Assembly: GCF_029027965.1 (NCBI RefSeq)
Contig: NZ_CP119082.1
Coordinates: 3,147,001-3,211,000, forward strand
DNA: 64,000 bases
Direction of reading: 5' to 3'
Source: Paracoccus sp. S3-43
Lineage (GTDB): Bacteria > Pseudomonadota > Alphaproteobacteria > Rhodobacterales > Rhodobacteraceae
Positions within the stretch are counted from its first letter, which is position 1. Every line of letters starts with the position of its first letter. The position numbers and the translations under genes are program-made. Positions 51,066 to 59,845 of this stretch are shown here, one piece after another. The notes under the pieces are model-generated. The model was not told the origin of the DNA. It was given only the letters and a program-made list of their open reading frames with translations, and searched no databases.

Positions 51066-52377
51066 GGACGACGGCCCGGAACGGCGGGTCGAAAAGCTGG
51101 CCCGCATCAACCAGGTGCTGATCGACCGCATCGACCGGCTGGAGGAATCGCGCGGTTCCGCCTGGTCGATGTTCCAGGCCGCCGTCGCCCTGGAACAAGA
51201 GGTGATGGCCCGGACCCGCGACCTGGAACGGGCGCTTGCCGACCTGTCGCAGAGAAACCGCGAACTGGCCGTGGCCCGCGCCTCGGCCGAAGAGGCGAAC
51301 CGGTCCAAGACCCGCTTCCTGCGCGCCGCCAGCCACGACCTGCTGCAACCCCTGTCGGCGGCGCGGCTGTTTCTGTCGATGCTGGCCGACACGCCGATGA
51401 CCGAACAGCAGACCGAACTGACCGACCGGCTGTCGGGGGCCTTCGAATCGGTGGAACAGCTGATGCACGCGGTCCTCGACATCTCTCGGCTGGACAGCCA
51501 GCGGATCGAATTCCACCGCCAGCCGGTGCCGCTGGGCGATCTGTTCCGCAAGCTGGCCATCGAATACGCCCCCCCGGCCGAGGCGAAGGGCCTGCGCCTG
51601 TCCTTCGTGCCGACCGATGCGGTGGTCGAAAGCGACCCGGTCTTCCTGCGCCGGATCGCGCAGAACCTGGTGTCGAACGCGATCAAATATACCAACCGGG
51701 GCGGCGTGGTGGTGGGCGCGCGCAAGCGCGGGCCGCTGGCCTGGCTGTGCGTCTATGACACGGGGATGGGCATCCCGGCCGTGGACCGGAACCGGATCTT
51801 CGATGAATTCCAGCGGCTTGGCAACGACGCCCGGACCCCCGGCATGGGCCTGGGCCTGTCCATCGTGCGCCGCGCCTGCGCCAAGCTGGACCACCCGATC
51901 CGCCTGGATTCCGAGGCGATGCGCGGCACGGTCTTTCGCGTGGGCCTGCCCTTGGTGCAGCGCCAGGACCGCAGCGGCCCGAACCGCCCCGCCCGCGCCA
52001 CCCTGCCCCTGCGCGGCCGGGTCGCCCTGGTGGTGGAAAACGACCAGGGGATGCGGCGCGGATACGAGATGATCCTGCGCGACCGGCTGGGCATGGTGGC
52101 CCGCATCGCCGGCGGCACGGCCGAGGCCCTGGCCACCATGGGCGACGATCCGCCCGACGTGATCCTGGCCGATTACAACCTGGAAAACGGCGATACCGGC
52201 GTCCAGGCCATCGCCGCCCTGCGCCGGTCGGCGGGCCAGGCGATCCCCGCCGTGATGATCACCGCCCATCGCGACCCCCAGATCGCCCGCAACTGCGCCG
52301 CCATGCGGGTGCATCTGATGGAAAAGCCCGTGCGCCCCTCGGAACTGGCCGAGATGCTGGGCGGCATCCTGGCATGA
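51055..52377 (+). CDS. Hybrid histidine kinase with C-terminal receiver
   Basis: 440 residues and cytosolic. An N-terminal coiled coil (20-85) is followed by the HisKA H-box with H94 in AASHDLLQPLSAARLF. The ATPase has N204 in IAQNLVSNAIKYT, DTGMGIP at 235 and TPGMGLGLSI near 261. A C-terminal receiver has phosphoacceptor D373 in LADYNLENGD and K424. It lacks its own sensor domain, so the FIST protein is the likely input, as in NosP-NahK pairs. Start ATG 51055 within the end of the FIST gene. Confidence 0.88.
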   Translation: MLREDDGPERRVEKLARINQVLIDRIDRLEESRGSAWSMFQAAVALEQEVMARTRDLERALADLSQRNRELAVARASAEEANRSKTRFLRAASHDLLQPLSAARLFLSMLADTPMTEQQTELTDRLSGAFESVEQLMHAVLDISRLDSQRIEFHRQPVPLGDLFRKLAIEYAPPAEAKGLRLSFVPTDAVVESDPVFLRRIAQNLVSNAIKYTNRGGVVVGARKRGPLAWLCVYDTGMGIPAVDRNRIFDEFQRLGNDARTPGMGLGLSIVRRACAKLDHPIRLDSEAMRGTVFRVGLPLVQRQDRSGPNRPARATLPLRGRVALVVENDQGMRRGYEMILRDRLGMVARIAGGTAEALATMGDDPPDVILADYNLENGDTGVQAIAALRRSAGQAIPAVMITAHRDPQIARNCAAMRVHLMEKPVRPSELAEMLGGILA

Positions 52378-52465
52378 TCTGCGACCAAAGGCCGATGGCG
52401 CGCGCGGCGGGGCTTGCCCTTCGCGGCAGGGGGCGCAAACTGCCCCGGCATATGGGAGGGATAGC

Positions 52466-53083
52466 ATGAAACGAGCCATTGCCGTGGCCCTGTGGCTGGG
52501 GCTGTCGGTCCTGTCGCCGGGCATGGCCGCCGCGGGCGAGGCGGGCGACGCCGTCTTTGCCGAACGCGGCCCCTGGTCCATCGAGGGCCGCGACCTGCAC
52601 TGGTCCCTGCATGTCCAGGGGCCGCAGGCCCAGGGCTTTCTGCCGGTCCGGGACGGCAGCCTGACGCTGACCCAGGTGATCGACCCGTCCGACGCCCAGC
52701 CGGTGCTGCAACTGGTGCAGAAGACCGATTCGCGGACCCGGCGGATCGGGCCGTTCCCGATCTCGGCCGGGGATCCGGTGCTGACCTTCTTTCTGGAACA
52801 GGTCACGCGCGACATGGCCAACCTGACCGGCGGCAGCCCGTTCTATATCCGCAACCGCATCAAGGAGGCGCTGTTCCAGGGCGGCCGGATCGCCGCGCAC
52901 GAGGGCGGGTCGGTCGCCAGCTTCCAGCCCTTCGCCGACGATCCGAACGCGAACCGGATGAAGGGATTCGAGACGCTGACCCTGACCTTCGTGCTGGACG
53001 ATCCGGTCCAGCCGATCCGCGAATTGCGCGCCGAGACGGCCGGGGCGCAGCCCGGCTATGTGCAACGCATGGCGCTGCAATGA
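52466..53083 (+). CDS. Exported protein of unknown function, signalling operon
   Basis: 205 residues with a signal peptide (MKRAIAVALWLGLSVLSPGMAAA). The mature part has AERGPWSIEGRDLHWSLHVQGPQAQGF and DMANLTGGSPFYIRNRIKEALFQGG segments with no domain I know. It follows the kinase by 88 bp and overlaps the next gene by 4 bp. The pair may be a periplasmic quinoprotein accessory or a target of the regulator. A GGGAGGG ribosome site precedes ATG 52466. Confidence 0.55.
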   Translation: MKRAIAVALWLGLSVLSPGMAAAGEAGDAVFAERGPWSIEGRDLHWSLHVQGPQAQGFLPVRDGSLTLTQVIDPSDAQPVLQLVQKTDSRTRRIGPFPISAGDPVLTFFLEQVTRDMANLTGGSPFYIRNRIKEALFQGGRIAAHEGGSVASFQPFADDPNANRMKGFETLTLTFVLDDPVQPIRELRAETAGAQPGYVQRMALQ

Positions 53084-53418
53084 TCGCCCGGCTGGCCTTT
53101 CTGGCCCTGGCGATGGGCACGGCGCCCGCCTGGGCGCAGGCGGTCAACGACTATCCGACCAATGCGCGGGCGGAATATGTCTTCGCCTGCATGGCGACGA
53201 ACGGCCAGACCCGCGACATGCTGGACCGCTGTTCCTGCGCCATCGACCAGATCGCCGAGGTGCTGCCCTATGACGATTACGTCAGCGCCGAAACGGTGCT
53301 GCGGATGCAGCAGACGACCGGCGAACGATCCGGCATGTTCCGGGGGATGCCGCAGATGACCGAGATCATCGCCCATCTGAAACGCGCCGAGGCCGAGGCC
53401 GAGATTTTGTGTTTCTGA
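53080..53418 (+). CDS. Small exported cysteine-containing protein, unknown function
   Basis: 112 residues with a signal peptide (MIARLAFLALAMGTAPAWAQ). The mature part holds cysteines in FACMATNGQ, DRCSCAIDQ and EILCF, which suggests disulfides or a metal site. There is no CxxCH haem motif. ATGA overlap with the preceding orphan gene shows cotranscription. Its role is not known; pairing with the 52466 gene is the main clue. The 171 bp after it hold no gene I can see. Confidence 0.55.
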   Translation: MIARLAFLALAMGTAPAWAQAVNDYPTNARAEYVFACMATNGQTRDMLDRCSCAIDQIAEVLPYDDYVSAETVLRMQQTTGERSGMFRGMPQMTEIIAHLKRAEAEAEILCF

Positions 53419-53589
53419 GCGGCAAGGCGCAAGCCGCGGGGCAGGGGGCCCCATATCCAATGCCCGCAATCCGGCTGGATCCCGCCAAAACGCATCGCGG
53501 AGTTTGAGCGTCGGTGTTTCCGGACCGCATCTGACGCGGTTCTCTTCCGCTCAGGCAGAAATCATGGGACCGACCGCGGGTCTTCCGAC

Positions 53590-54345
53590 CTAAAGCACCC
53601 CGACGCGGCGGATGGCGGCGCGTGCCAGGGCGTCCAGCATATATCCCAGGATACCGATCATCAGCACCACCGCCATCAGTTGGTCATAGGCCAGCCTGTC
53701 GCGGGTATCGAGGATGAAATAGCCAAGCCCCGCCTGCACGCCCAGCATCTCGCAGGGGACCAGGACGATCCAGGTGATGCCGATGGCAAGCCGCAAGCCG
53801 GTCAGCACCTGGGGCAGCACGCCCGGCAGGATGACGCGGCTGAGGGTTTCCCAGCGGGTGGCGGCAAGGCTTTTCGACAGCAGCAGCCATTGCGGATCCA
53901 GCTGCCGCACGCCCGCGGCGGTGTTCAGCAGGATCGGCCAGATCGCCGCGAAAGCCAGCAGGAAGTAGATCGGCGCGTCGCCCACGCCGAAGACCATCAC
54001 CGCGATCGGCATCCAGGACAGCGGAGAGATCATCCGCAGGAACTGGAAGGCGGGCGTGGTCGCGGCCTCTGCCAGGCGCGAGGCGCCGACCAGCAGGCCC
54101 AGGGGCACGCCGGTCGCCAGGGCCGCGGCCAGCCCGACAAGCACGCGCCGCAGGCTCTGGCCGATATGCAGCCACAGATCGGGGGCCGCCAGAAGCCCGG
54201 CCAGGGCGGGAAAGGTGCGCGTCGGCGAAAAGCGCCGCGCGAAGCTGGTGTCCCCGGCGATCACGTCGGTGGCGATCCACCAGGCCAGAAGCAGCAGCCC
54301 GATCCCCGCGAGCCCCAGCACCGCGCCCTGCGCCCTGGTCCTCAC
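53590..54345 (-). CDS. ABC transporter permease, SsuC/TauC-NrtB type
   Basis: 251-residue inner-membrane permease with six segments and an EAA-like loop (LLSKSLAATRWETLSRVILPGVLPQVLTGLRLAIGITWIVLV) typical of nitrate/sulfonate/taurine importers. The GTG start at 54345 overlaps the binding-protein stop (GTGA). Last gene of the operon reading CMD, acyl-CoA dehydrogenase, ATPase, binding protein, permease. Confidence 0.85.
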   Translation of the reverse strand: MRTRAQGAVLGLAGIGLLLLAWWIATDVIAGDTSFARRFSPTRTFPALAGLLAAPDLWLHIGQSLRRVLVGLAAALATGVPLGLLVGASRLAEAATTPAFQFLRMISPLSWMPIAVMVFGVGDAPIYFLLAFAAIWPILLNTAAGVRQLDPQWLLLSKSLAATRWETLSRVILPGVLPQVLTGLRLAIGITWIVLVPCEMLGVQAGLGYFILDTRDRLAYDQLMAVVLMIGILGYMLDALARAAIRRVGVL

Positions 54346-55529
54346 GCCTGGACGACCTCGGACCGGGTCCAGCCCTCGGGCAGGCCGAAGGCCGGCAGCC
54401 CGCCGACCCGTTCAAGGGCCTTGCGCACGAAGCTGTCATCGACCAGATCCGTCGCGGCGAAGGCCGGGTCGAGGTCGTCGAGAAAGCCGCGTTCGCCCGC
54501 CACCTCGGTATCCTTCAGCATCCGCACCAGTTCCTCGGTATAGGAGGGGAAGGGATAAGGCTGGAAATCGATGCGCTTGTCCTTCCAGTCGGGATGCCGG
54601 ATCGCGCCCGAGGCGACATAGCCCTGGGTATCGGCATCCGAGGGCGTCAGCACGCGGGCCAGGATCTCGGGGCTGTGAGGGGTGTATTTCTGCGGGTTGG
54701 CAGACGAAAGAAGCTGCGCGGTCTCGGCGCGGTTGTCGCGCGTCCACAGCTGCGCCTTGACCATCGCGTCGACGACCTTCTGCGACCATTCCGGCCGCTG
54801 GACCAGATCCTGTTCCTGCATGAAGACCAGGCAGCAGGCGTGATCCTTCCAGACGTCGCCGGTAAAGCGCAGAACCTTGCCGATGCCGTTGATCTCGGCC
54901 GCGGCGTTGAAGGGTTCGGCCACGATATATCCGGCGATCTGGCCCGCCGCCAGCGCAGGCACCATGTCGGCGGGCGACATCAGCGACAGCGCGACCTCGT
55001 CAGCGGCAGGCGTGCCGGTGGTGACGATCTTCAATCCGTTCTCGCGCAGAAGGCGTTGCAGCACGACATTGTGGATCGAATACCAATAGGGGATCGCCAC
55101 GGTCTTGCCGCCCAGATCCGCGATCGCGTCGATGTCGTTCGCCGCCGTCAGCGCCGAACCCGAGGTGTGGTTCCAGGCCACCACCTTGGCCGGGATCTGG
55201 CTGCCATAGCGCGCCCAGACGGTGATCGGCGACAGCAGGTGGACGACGTTCACCTGGCCCGCCAGGAAGGCCTCGACGATCTGGGACCAGCCGCGGAACA
55301 TCACCGGCTTTTCGACGGCCAGACCCTCGGCCTCGAAGAAGCCCTTGCCATGGGCCACCAGCAGGGGCGTGGCATCGGTGATCGGCAGATAGCCGATCCT
55401 GACCGGCTCGTCGGGATCCTGGGCGCGGGCGGCGCGCGCGTTCAGGAAGGGCAGCGCCCCCGAAGCGGTCAGCAGCGCCGACAGGCGCATGATGTCGCGG
55501 CGGGAAAACAGACTATCCTCGGTGGGCAT
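54342..55529 (-). CDS. ABC transporter substrate-binding protein, NrtA/SsuA-like
   Basis: 395 residues with a twin-arginine-like start (SLFSRRDIMRLSALLTASGALPFL). The mature part has RIGYLPITDATPLLVAHGKGFFEAEGL, a NMT1/CmpA-type fold. The ligand-facing segment ADMVPALAAGQIAGYIVAEPFNAAAE fits the nitrate/bicarbonate-like group, which includes sulfonate binders. ATG 55529 follows TGAAGGAA. Substrate unknown; sulfonate or aromatic solute favoured by the partner enzymes. Confidence 0.8.
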   Translation of the reverse strand: MPTEDSLFSRRDIMRLSALLTASGALPFLNARAARAQDPDEPVRIGYLPITDATPLLVAHGKGFFEAEGLAVEKPVMFRGWSQIVEAFLAGQVNVVHLLSPITVWARYGSQIPAKVVAWNHTSGSALTAANDIDAIADLGGKTVAIPYWYSIHNVVLQRLLRENGLKIVTTGTPAADEVALSLMSPADMVPALAAGQIAGYIVAEPFNAAAEINGIGKVLRFTGDVWKDHACCLVFMQEQDLVQRPEWSQKVVDAMVKAQLWTRDNRAETAQLLSSANPQKYTPHSPEILARVLTPSDADTQGYVASGAIRHPDWKDKRIDFQPYPFPSYTEELVRMLKDTEVAGERGFLDDLDPAFAATDLVDDSFVRKALERVGGLPAFGLPEGWTRSEVVQA

Positions 55530-55540
55530 GACGGGTTCCT

Positions 55541-56320
55541 TCAATGGCGTTTTGTTGCGCGGCGCAGCGTGGCGACGATGTCGATGCGGATGCGGCCAAG
55601 CTGGGCCAGGTCATCTTCGCGAGGGCGTGGCAGATCCAGATGCCATTCGCCGATCCGGCCCGCCGGGCTGCCGCCCAGCAGGATGATGCGGTCCGATACC
55701 AGCAGCGCCTCGTCGATGTCATGGGTGACCAGCACGGCGGCAGTGCGGTAATCGGCCACGATCTTGACCAGCAGATCCTGCATCATGGCCCGCGTCACCT
55801 CGTCCAGGGCGCCGAAGGGTTCGTCCAGCAGCAGCACCTGCGGATGGCGGGCCAGGCAGCGGGCCAGGGCCGCGCGCTGCGCCATGCCGCCGGACAGGGC
55901 GGCGGGCCGCAGGTGGCGGGCATGATCCAGCCCGACTTCGGCAATGGCGCGGTCGATGCGGCCCTGGCGTTCCGCCGCCGTCAGGGAAGGCTGGCGCTTG
56001 AAGTCCAGCCCGAAGGCGACGTTGCGTTCCAGATCCAGCCAGGGCAGCAGACCGGGCTGCTGAAAGGCCATGGCCAGGCGGGGATGGACGCCTGCCAGGG
56101 GGGCGCCCTCCATCTCGATCCGGCCGGCATCGGCCGGTTGCAGCCCGGCCAGCACGCGCAACAGGCTGGACTTGCCGACTCCGCTGGGCCCCAGGACCGA
56201 GACGATCTCTCCGGGCGACAGATCCAGGTCGAAGCCTTCCAGCACCGGCGCGGCCGCGCCGGGATAGCGCAATGTCACGCCTGCGGCGCGCAGCACGGGC
56301 CCAGCCTCGGAAAGGGTCAT
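55541..56320 (-). CDS. ABC transporter ATP-binding protein, SsuB/TauB type
   Basis: 259 residues. Walker A is GPSGVGKSSLLRVLAG, the signature ALSGGMAQRAALARCLA, and Walker B VLLLDEPFGALDEVTR. The H-loop histidine is in VTHDIDEALLVSD. Its start ATG at 56320 overlaps the acyl-CoA dehydrogenase stop by 4 bp. Confidence 0.9.
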   Translation of the reverse strand: MTLSEAGPVLRAAGVTLRYPGAAAPVLEGFDLDLSPGEIVSVLGPSGVGKSSLLRVLAGLQPADAGRIEMEGAPLAGVHPRLAMAFQQPGLLPWLDLERNVAFGLDFKRQPSLTAAERQGRIDRAIAEVGLDHARHLRPAALSGGMAQRAALARCLARHPQVLLLDEPFGALDEVTRAMMQDLLVKIVADYRTAAVLVTHDIDEALLVSDRIILLGGSPAGRIGEWHLDLPRPREDDLAQLGRIRIDIVATLRRATKRH

Positions 56321-57390
56321 GCGGCCTTGCCCGCGGCGTCCAGGATCGTGCGCAGCTGCACGGTGCTGGGGGTGATGATCGGCACGAAGGCCGCCTCGCG
56401 CCAGCGCCGGGCGAAACCCCGGCCCGGACCGTCCAGATAGCAGCGCCCGCCGCCTGCCTGCAATTCCAGGGCCACCGCCTCGAACACGATTTCGGACAGG
56501 GCGATGCGCAGTTCGAACAGGGCGGCGGGCCGGGCGACGAAGCCGCCCGAATCGAGACCCGCCTTCAACGACGCGACGATCTTGTCCAGCCGCGTGCCGA
56601 GCGCCGCGATGGGGGTCTCCAGAACCCCCCTCCCCGCTCCTCCGGCGCAGCCGGCCTCGGCCAGGGACCGGCGGGCAAGGCCGATGGCCATCCCGCATTG
56701 CAGGGCGATGAAGCTGGGGCGCACGCCCGGCAGCCATTCGGGGGCATCGGCGGCGATGATCCGGTCGCGGCCGATCCGAACGCCCTCGATCCGCACCGAC
56801 GCGGTATCCGAGGACCGCATCCCCATCAGCGCCAGATCCGCGCTTCTGTGAACGCCGGGATCGTCATGGGCAAGCGCCACGATCATCGCAGGCCCGCCAT
56901 CCGCCGGATCGGCGGCGGCGGCGACGACAAAGCCCTGCCCGCGCAGGTTGGTGACCCAGGGAAGCGCGCCGTCGACGACCAGATCCCCGCCCTCGGGGCG
57001 GACCGTCATCTGCAACGGCTCCAGGCCCGCCAAGAATTTCATGACATTCGACAGGCCCGAGGCGCCCGCGACCCGCCCCGCCAGAAGGTCGGGCAACAGG
57101 CGGTCGCGCAGGGCATGGTTCGGGGTCTGGACCAGGAATTCGACAAAGCAGCGATGGCCCCACAGCACGAAGGCCGCAGCCAGCGATTCCCGCGCCACCG
57201 CCGCGACGGCCCGGACGGCATCCATGGCGGTGCCGCCCCCACCGCCCAGGGCTTCGGGCACGCCGATCCCGGCCAACCCCGCCTGCGCCAGACGCGGCAG
57301 CAGATCGGTTGCCGGAATCTGCCCCAGATCGATCCCGTCTGCCGAGCCTGCAAGCCATTCGGCCAGATCGTCGGGCAGGGCAAAGGTCAT
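56317..57390 (-). CDS. Acyl-CoA dehydrogenase-like flavoprotein
   Basis: 357 residues with ADGIDLGQIPATDLLPRLAQAGLAGIGVPEALGGGGG at the N terminus. FAD-binding and substrate segments are partly typical (VDGALPWVTNLRGQGF). The C-terminal half is not of the classical fatty-acyl type; SfnB/DszC-like monooxygenases and nitro/sulfur-compound oxidases share this form. With the ABC importer it may open a sulfur- or nitrogen-containing compound. It overlaps both neighbours by 4 bp. Confidence 0.75.
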   Translation of the reverse strand: MTFALPDDLAEWLAGSADGIDLGQIPATDLLPRLAQAGLAGIGVPEALGGGGGTAMDAVRAVAAVARESLAAAFVLWGHRCFVEFLVQTPNHALRDRLLPDLLAGRVAGASGLSNVMKFLAGLEPLQMTVRPEGGDLVVDGALPWVTNLRGQGFVVAAAADPADGGPAMIVALAHDDPGVHRSADLALMGMRSSDTASVRIEGVRIGRDRIIAADAPEWLPGVRPSFIALQCGMAIGLARRSLAEAGCAGGAGRGVLETPIAALGTRLDKIVASLKAGLDSGGFVARPAALFELRIALSEIVFEAVALELQAGGGRCYLDGPGRGFARRWREAAFVPIITPSTVQLRTILDAAGKAA

Positions 57391-57953
57391 TGCGCGGAAA
57401 CCTCTGGCTGCCATTCATAGGCGGACAGTTCGGGGTTCAACTCGGGCCGGCCCAGATTGTTGGCAAAGTTGCACAGCGTCGCCAGGCTGACACCCAGGAC
57501 GACCTCCAGCGCGGCCTGGTCATCAAACCCGGCCTCCTTGAAGGCGCTCAGTTCAGCATCCGGGACATTCCCGCGCGAGGCGATGACCGCCCTGGTGAAT
57601 TCTGCCACCGCGCCCAGCCGGGCGTCGGGCACCGGCCCAAGGGCTCGTAAGGCGCCGATCGTCGCCTGGTCGAGATGCGCCTTCTTGTCGGCGACCGCGC
57701 TGTGGCCCGCCACGCAGAAGCCGCAGCCATGCGTCGCCGCCGCGGTGATCTGCACGGCCTCGCGTTCGGCCAGCGTCAGCGAGGCACGTCCGTTGATGGC
57801 CGATACGGTCTGATAGGTTTCCAGGGCCACCGGCGCATTGGCCAGAAGGCGCACGAGGTTGGGAAGGAAACCGTTGTTCTTCTGCGCCGCCTCCAGTCGA
57901 GGCCGTGCTTCGGCGGGTGCATCTTCAAGAGTGCGCAACGGGAGACGAGACAT
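57387..57953 (-). CDS. Carboxymuconolactone decarboxylase/AhpD-fold protein
   Basis: 188 residues of the AhpD-like fold with the redox motif ATHGCGFCVAGHSAVADK (CxxC then H) near 74-85, so a peroxidase or disulfide-relay activity is more likely than lactone decarboxylation. It heads the operon with acyl-CoA dehydrogenase and ABC transporter; many such genes lie in organosulfur loci. ATG 57953 follows CTCGCC, with a weak ribosome site. Confidence 0.8.
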   Translation of the reverse strand: MSRLPLRTLEDAPAEARPRLEAAQKNNGFLPNLVRLLANAPVALETYQTVSAINGRASLTLAEREAVQITAAATHGCGFCVAGHSAVADKKAHLDQATIGALRALGPVPDARLGAVAEFTRAVIASRGNVPDAELSAFKEAGFDDQAALEVVLGVSLATLCNFANNLGRPELNPELSAYEWQPEVSAQ

Positions 57954-58372
57954 GGCGAGCCTTTCCTGTTCCTGCATCCAGGCGTTTGCGCCGGACCATA
58001 AGAGAGCGAGCCGCAGCATACAATGAAGCATGTCTTCTTCTTTCTTCTGTGACAGGCAGGTTTGTTTCCCCTGCACCGGTGCCGAGCAGAAGAATCTTCC
58101 GCAAAAGATCGATCACCCGCTGCCGCTCCGGGCCGCCGATCGGCGTGCGGCAGCCGCATGGGGGCGCATCAGCTGCACCACCTGCGCGCGCGTGCGGTGC
58201 ATGACGGGCCAGACGATATGCGAGGGGCGTCCGCATGGCCCGCCAGAGCCCCGATGCTGCGGAAGCAGCGCGCGAAAAGGATCTTGCGTGCGGCCCCGTC
58301 GGGGGGGCTTTGGGATTGCGTCAAATCACGTTATCGCGTTAGACCGCGTCCCGACCATGGAGGAAGCTCGCA
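57954..58372. other. 419-bp intergenic region between CMD operon and TRAP genes
   Basis: Divergent promoter region. It holds several short chance frames but none with conserved sequence or a good ribosome site; an AT-richer stretch at about 58000-58050 could hold the CMD-operon promoter. The last 80 bp include the GGAGGAA site for the TRAP binding-protein gene. I see no gene, repeat or RNA in it. Confidence 0.5.
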
Positions 58373-59344
58373 ATGAAACACGTTCTGGCAGCATCGCTGC
58401 TGGGTGCCGTATTGGCCCTGCCCGCCGCCGCGGCGCAAGAGATCAAGATCGGCTATGCACTGGCCGAGGACAGCCATTACGGCGCCGGTGCCAAGGCTTT
58501 CGAGGCCTCGCTGAAGGACAGCCTGGGCGACGCGTTCACTTTCCGGCATTTCCCGTCCTCGGGCCTGGGCGGCGAGCGTGAGGTTCTGGAAGGGCTGCAA
58601 CTGGGCACGGTCGAGATGACCATCGCCTCGGACGGCACGCTGACGAATTTCGTGCCCGAGGTCGGCGTGCTGGGCATTCCCTTCCTGCTGCGCGACAAGG
58701 ACCACGCCCGCAAGGTGCTGGACGGCGAGATCGGCCAGGAGATGCTGGCGAAGTTCGACGATGCCGGGCTGCACGCGCTGGCCTGGGGCGAGCAGGGCTT
58801 CCGCCACATCACGTCGAACCGCGGCCCGATCGAGACCCCGGCGGACATGGCCGGGCTGAAGATCCGCACCATGGAGAATCCGGTTCACATCGAGGCCTTC
58901 CGCGCCCTTGGCGCCGCGCCCACACCCATGGCCTGGCCCGAGGTGATCGGCGCGCTGGAGCAGGGCGCCATCGACGGGCAGGAAAACCCGCTGTCGGTGA
59001 TCGTCTCGGCCAAGCTGGACGAGGTTCAGAAGAACCTGACGCTGGACGGCCACGTCTATTCCTCGACCATCATCCTGGTTTCGCCCTCACTCTGGGGCGG
59101 GCTGGACGAAACCCAGCAGGCCGCCTTCCAGAAGGCCGCCAAGGACGCGGTGGCCGCCATGCGCGCCTATGTCGATGAGGTCGATGCCTCGGGGGTGGCC
59201 GCGATGCAGGAACAGGGCATGGCGGTGAACGAGCTGTCGGCCGAGCAGAAGGCGGCGTTCCGCGAGGCCCTGGCCGAGCCCTACAAATCCTATGAGGCCC
59301 AGTTCGGCAAGGATCTGATGGACCGCATCCAGGCGGTCGAATAA
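58373..59344 (+). CDS. dctP: TRAP transporter substrate-binding protein, DctP family
   Basis: 323-residue periplasmic receptor with signal peptide (MKHVLAASLLGAVLALPAAAAQ). The ligand region NRGPIETPADMAGLKIRTMENPVHIEAFRALGAAPTPMAWPEVIGALEQGAIDGQENP has the arginine that usually holds a carboxylate. It belongs to the C4-dicarboxylate type, but substrate cannot be set from sequence. It heads a three-gene operon dctP-dctQ-dctM with 6-bp and overlapping junctions. Confidence 0.9.
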   Translation: MKHVLAASLLGAVLALPAAAAQEIKIGYALAEDSHYGAGAKAFEASLKDSLGDAFTFRHFPSSGLGGEREVLEGLQLGTVEMTIASDGTLTNFVPEVGVLGIPFLLRDKDHARKVLDGEIGQEMLAKFDDAGLHALAWGEQGFRHITSNRGPIETPADMAGLKIRTMENPVHIEAFRALGAAPTPMAWPEVIGALEQGAIDGQENPLSVIVSAKLDEVQKNLTLDGHVYSSTIILVSPSLWGGLDETQQAAFQKAAKDAVAAMRAYVDEVDASGVAAMQEQGMAVNELSAEQKAAFREALAEPYKSYEAQFGKDLMDRIQAVE

Positions 59345-59350
59345 GCGGTC

Positions 59351-59845
59351 ATGCAAAGGATCGAACGCGCCTTTGTCGCCGTCAACGGCGCCGTGCTGGT
59401 GCTGGCATTGATGGCGATGGCCCTGATCCTGGGTTGGAACGTCGCCGGTCGCTATCTGACCGGCAACTCTCTGACCTGGGCGGATGAGGTGGCGCGTTAC
59501 GCGATGATCTGGGTGACGTTCCTCGGCGCGGGGCTGGCGCTGCGCGAAGGGGCCCATGCCGCGATCACCAATGCGCAAGAGGCCCTGCCGACGCAGGGCC
59601 AGCGCCTGTTGCGGGGCGTCATCCTGGTGCTGCTGTTCGGCTTTTTCGCCTTCATGGTCTGGGTCGGGCTGGATTACATGGGCCGGATGTCGGTGCAGAA
59701 ATCCGCCGCGCTGAGGGTGCCGATGAAATGGGTCTATGCCGCGATGCCGGTGGGCTTCGCGCTGCTGATCGTGCATCTGGCGCTGATCGCGCCGCGCTAT
59801 CTGCGCGCAGGGCTTGACCATTCCGACGAGGCCGCCCTTGGTTGA
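59351..59845 (+). CDS. dctQ: TRAP transporter small permease, DctQ
   Basis: 164-residue small membrane component with four predicted segments (VLVLALMAMALILGWNVAGR, WADEVARYAMIWVTFLGAGLAL, LRGVILVLLFGFFAFMVWVG and a last near PVGFALLIVHLAL). It stabilises DctM and links it to the binding protein. ATG 59351 follows AATAAGCGG; the stop overlaps the dctM start. Confidence 0.9.
   Translation: MQRIERAFVAVNGAVLVLALMAMALILGWNVAGRYLTGNSLTWADEVARYAMIWVTFLGAGLALREGAHAAITNAQEALPTQGQRLLRGVILVLLFGFFAFMVWVGLDYMGRMSVQKSAALRVPMKWVYAAMPVGFALLIVHLALIAPRYLRAGLDHSDEAALG

Noticed and set aside
57925-58236. 103-codon minus-strand frame upstream of the CMD gene
   Set aside because: Arg/Pro-rich, overlaps the CMD start and has no ribosome site or known domain.
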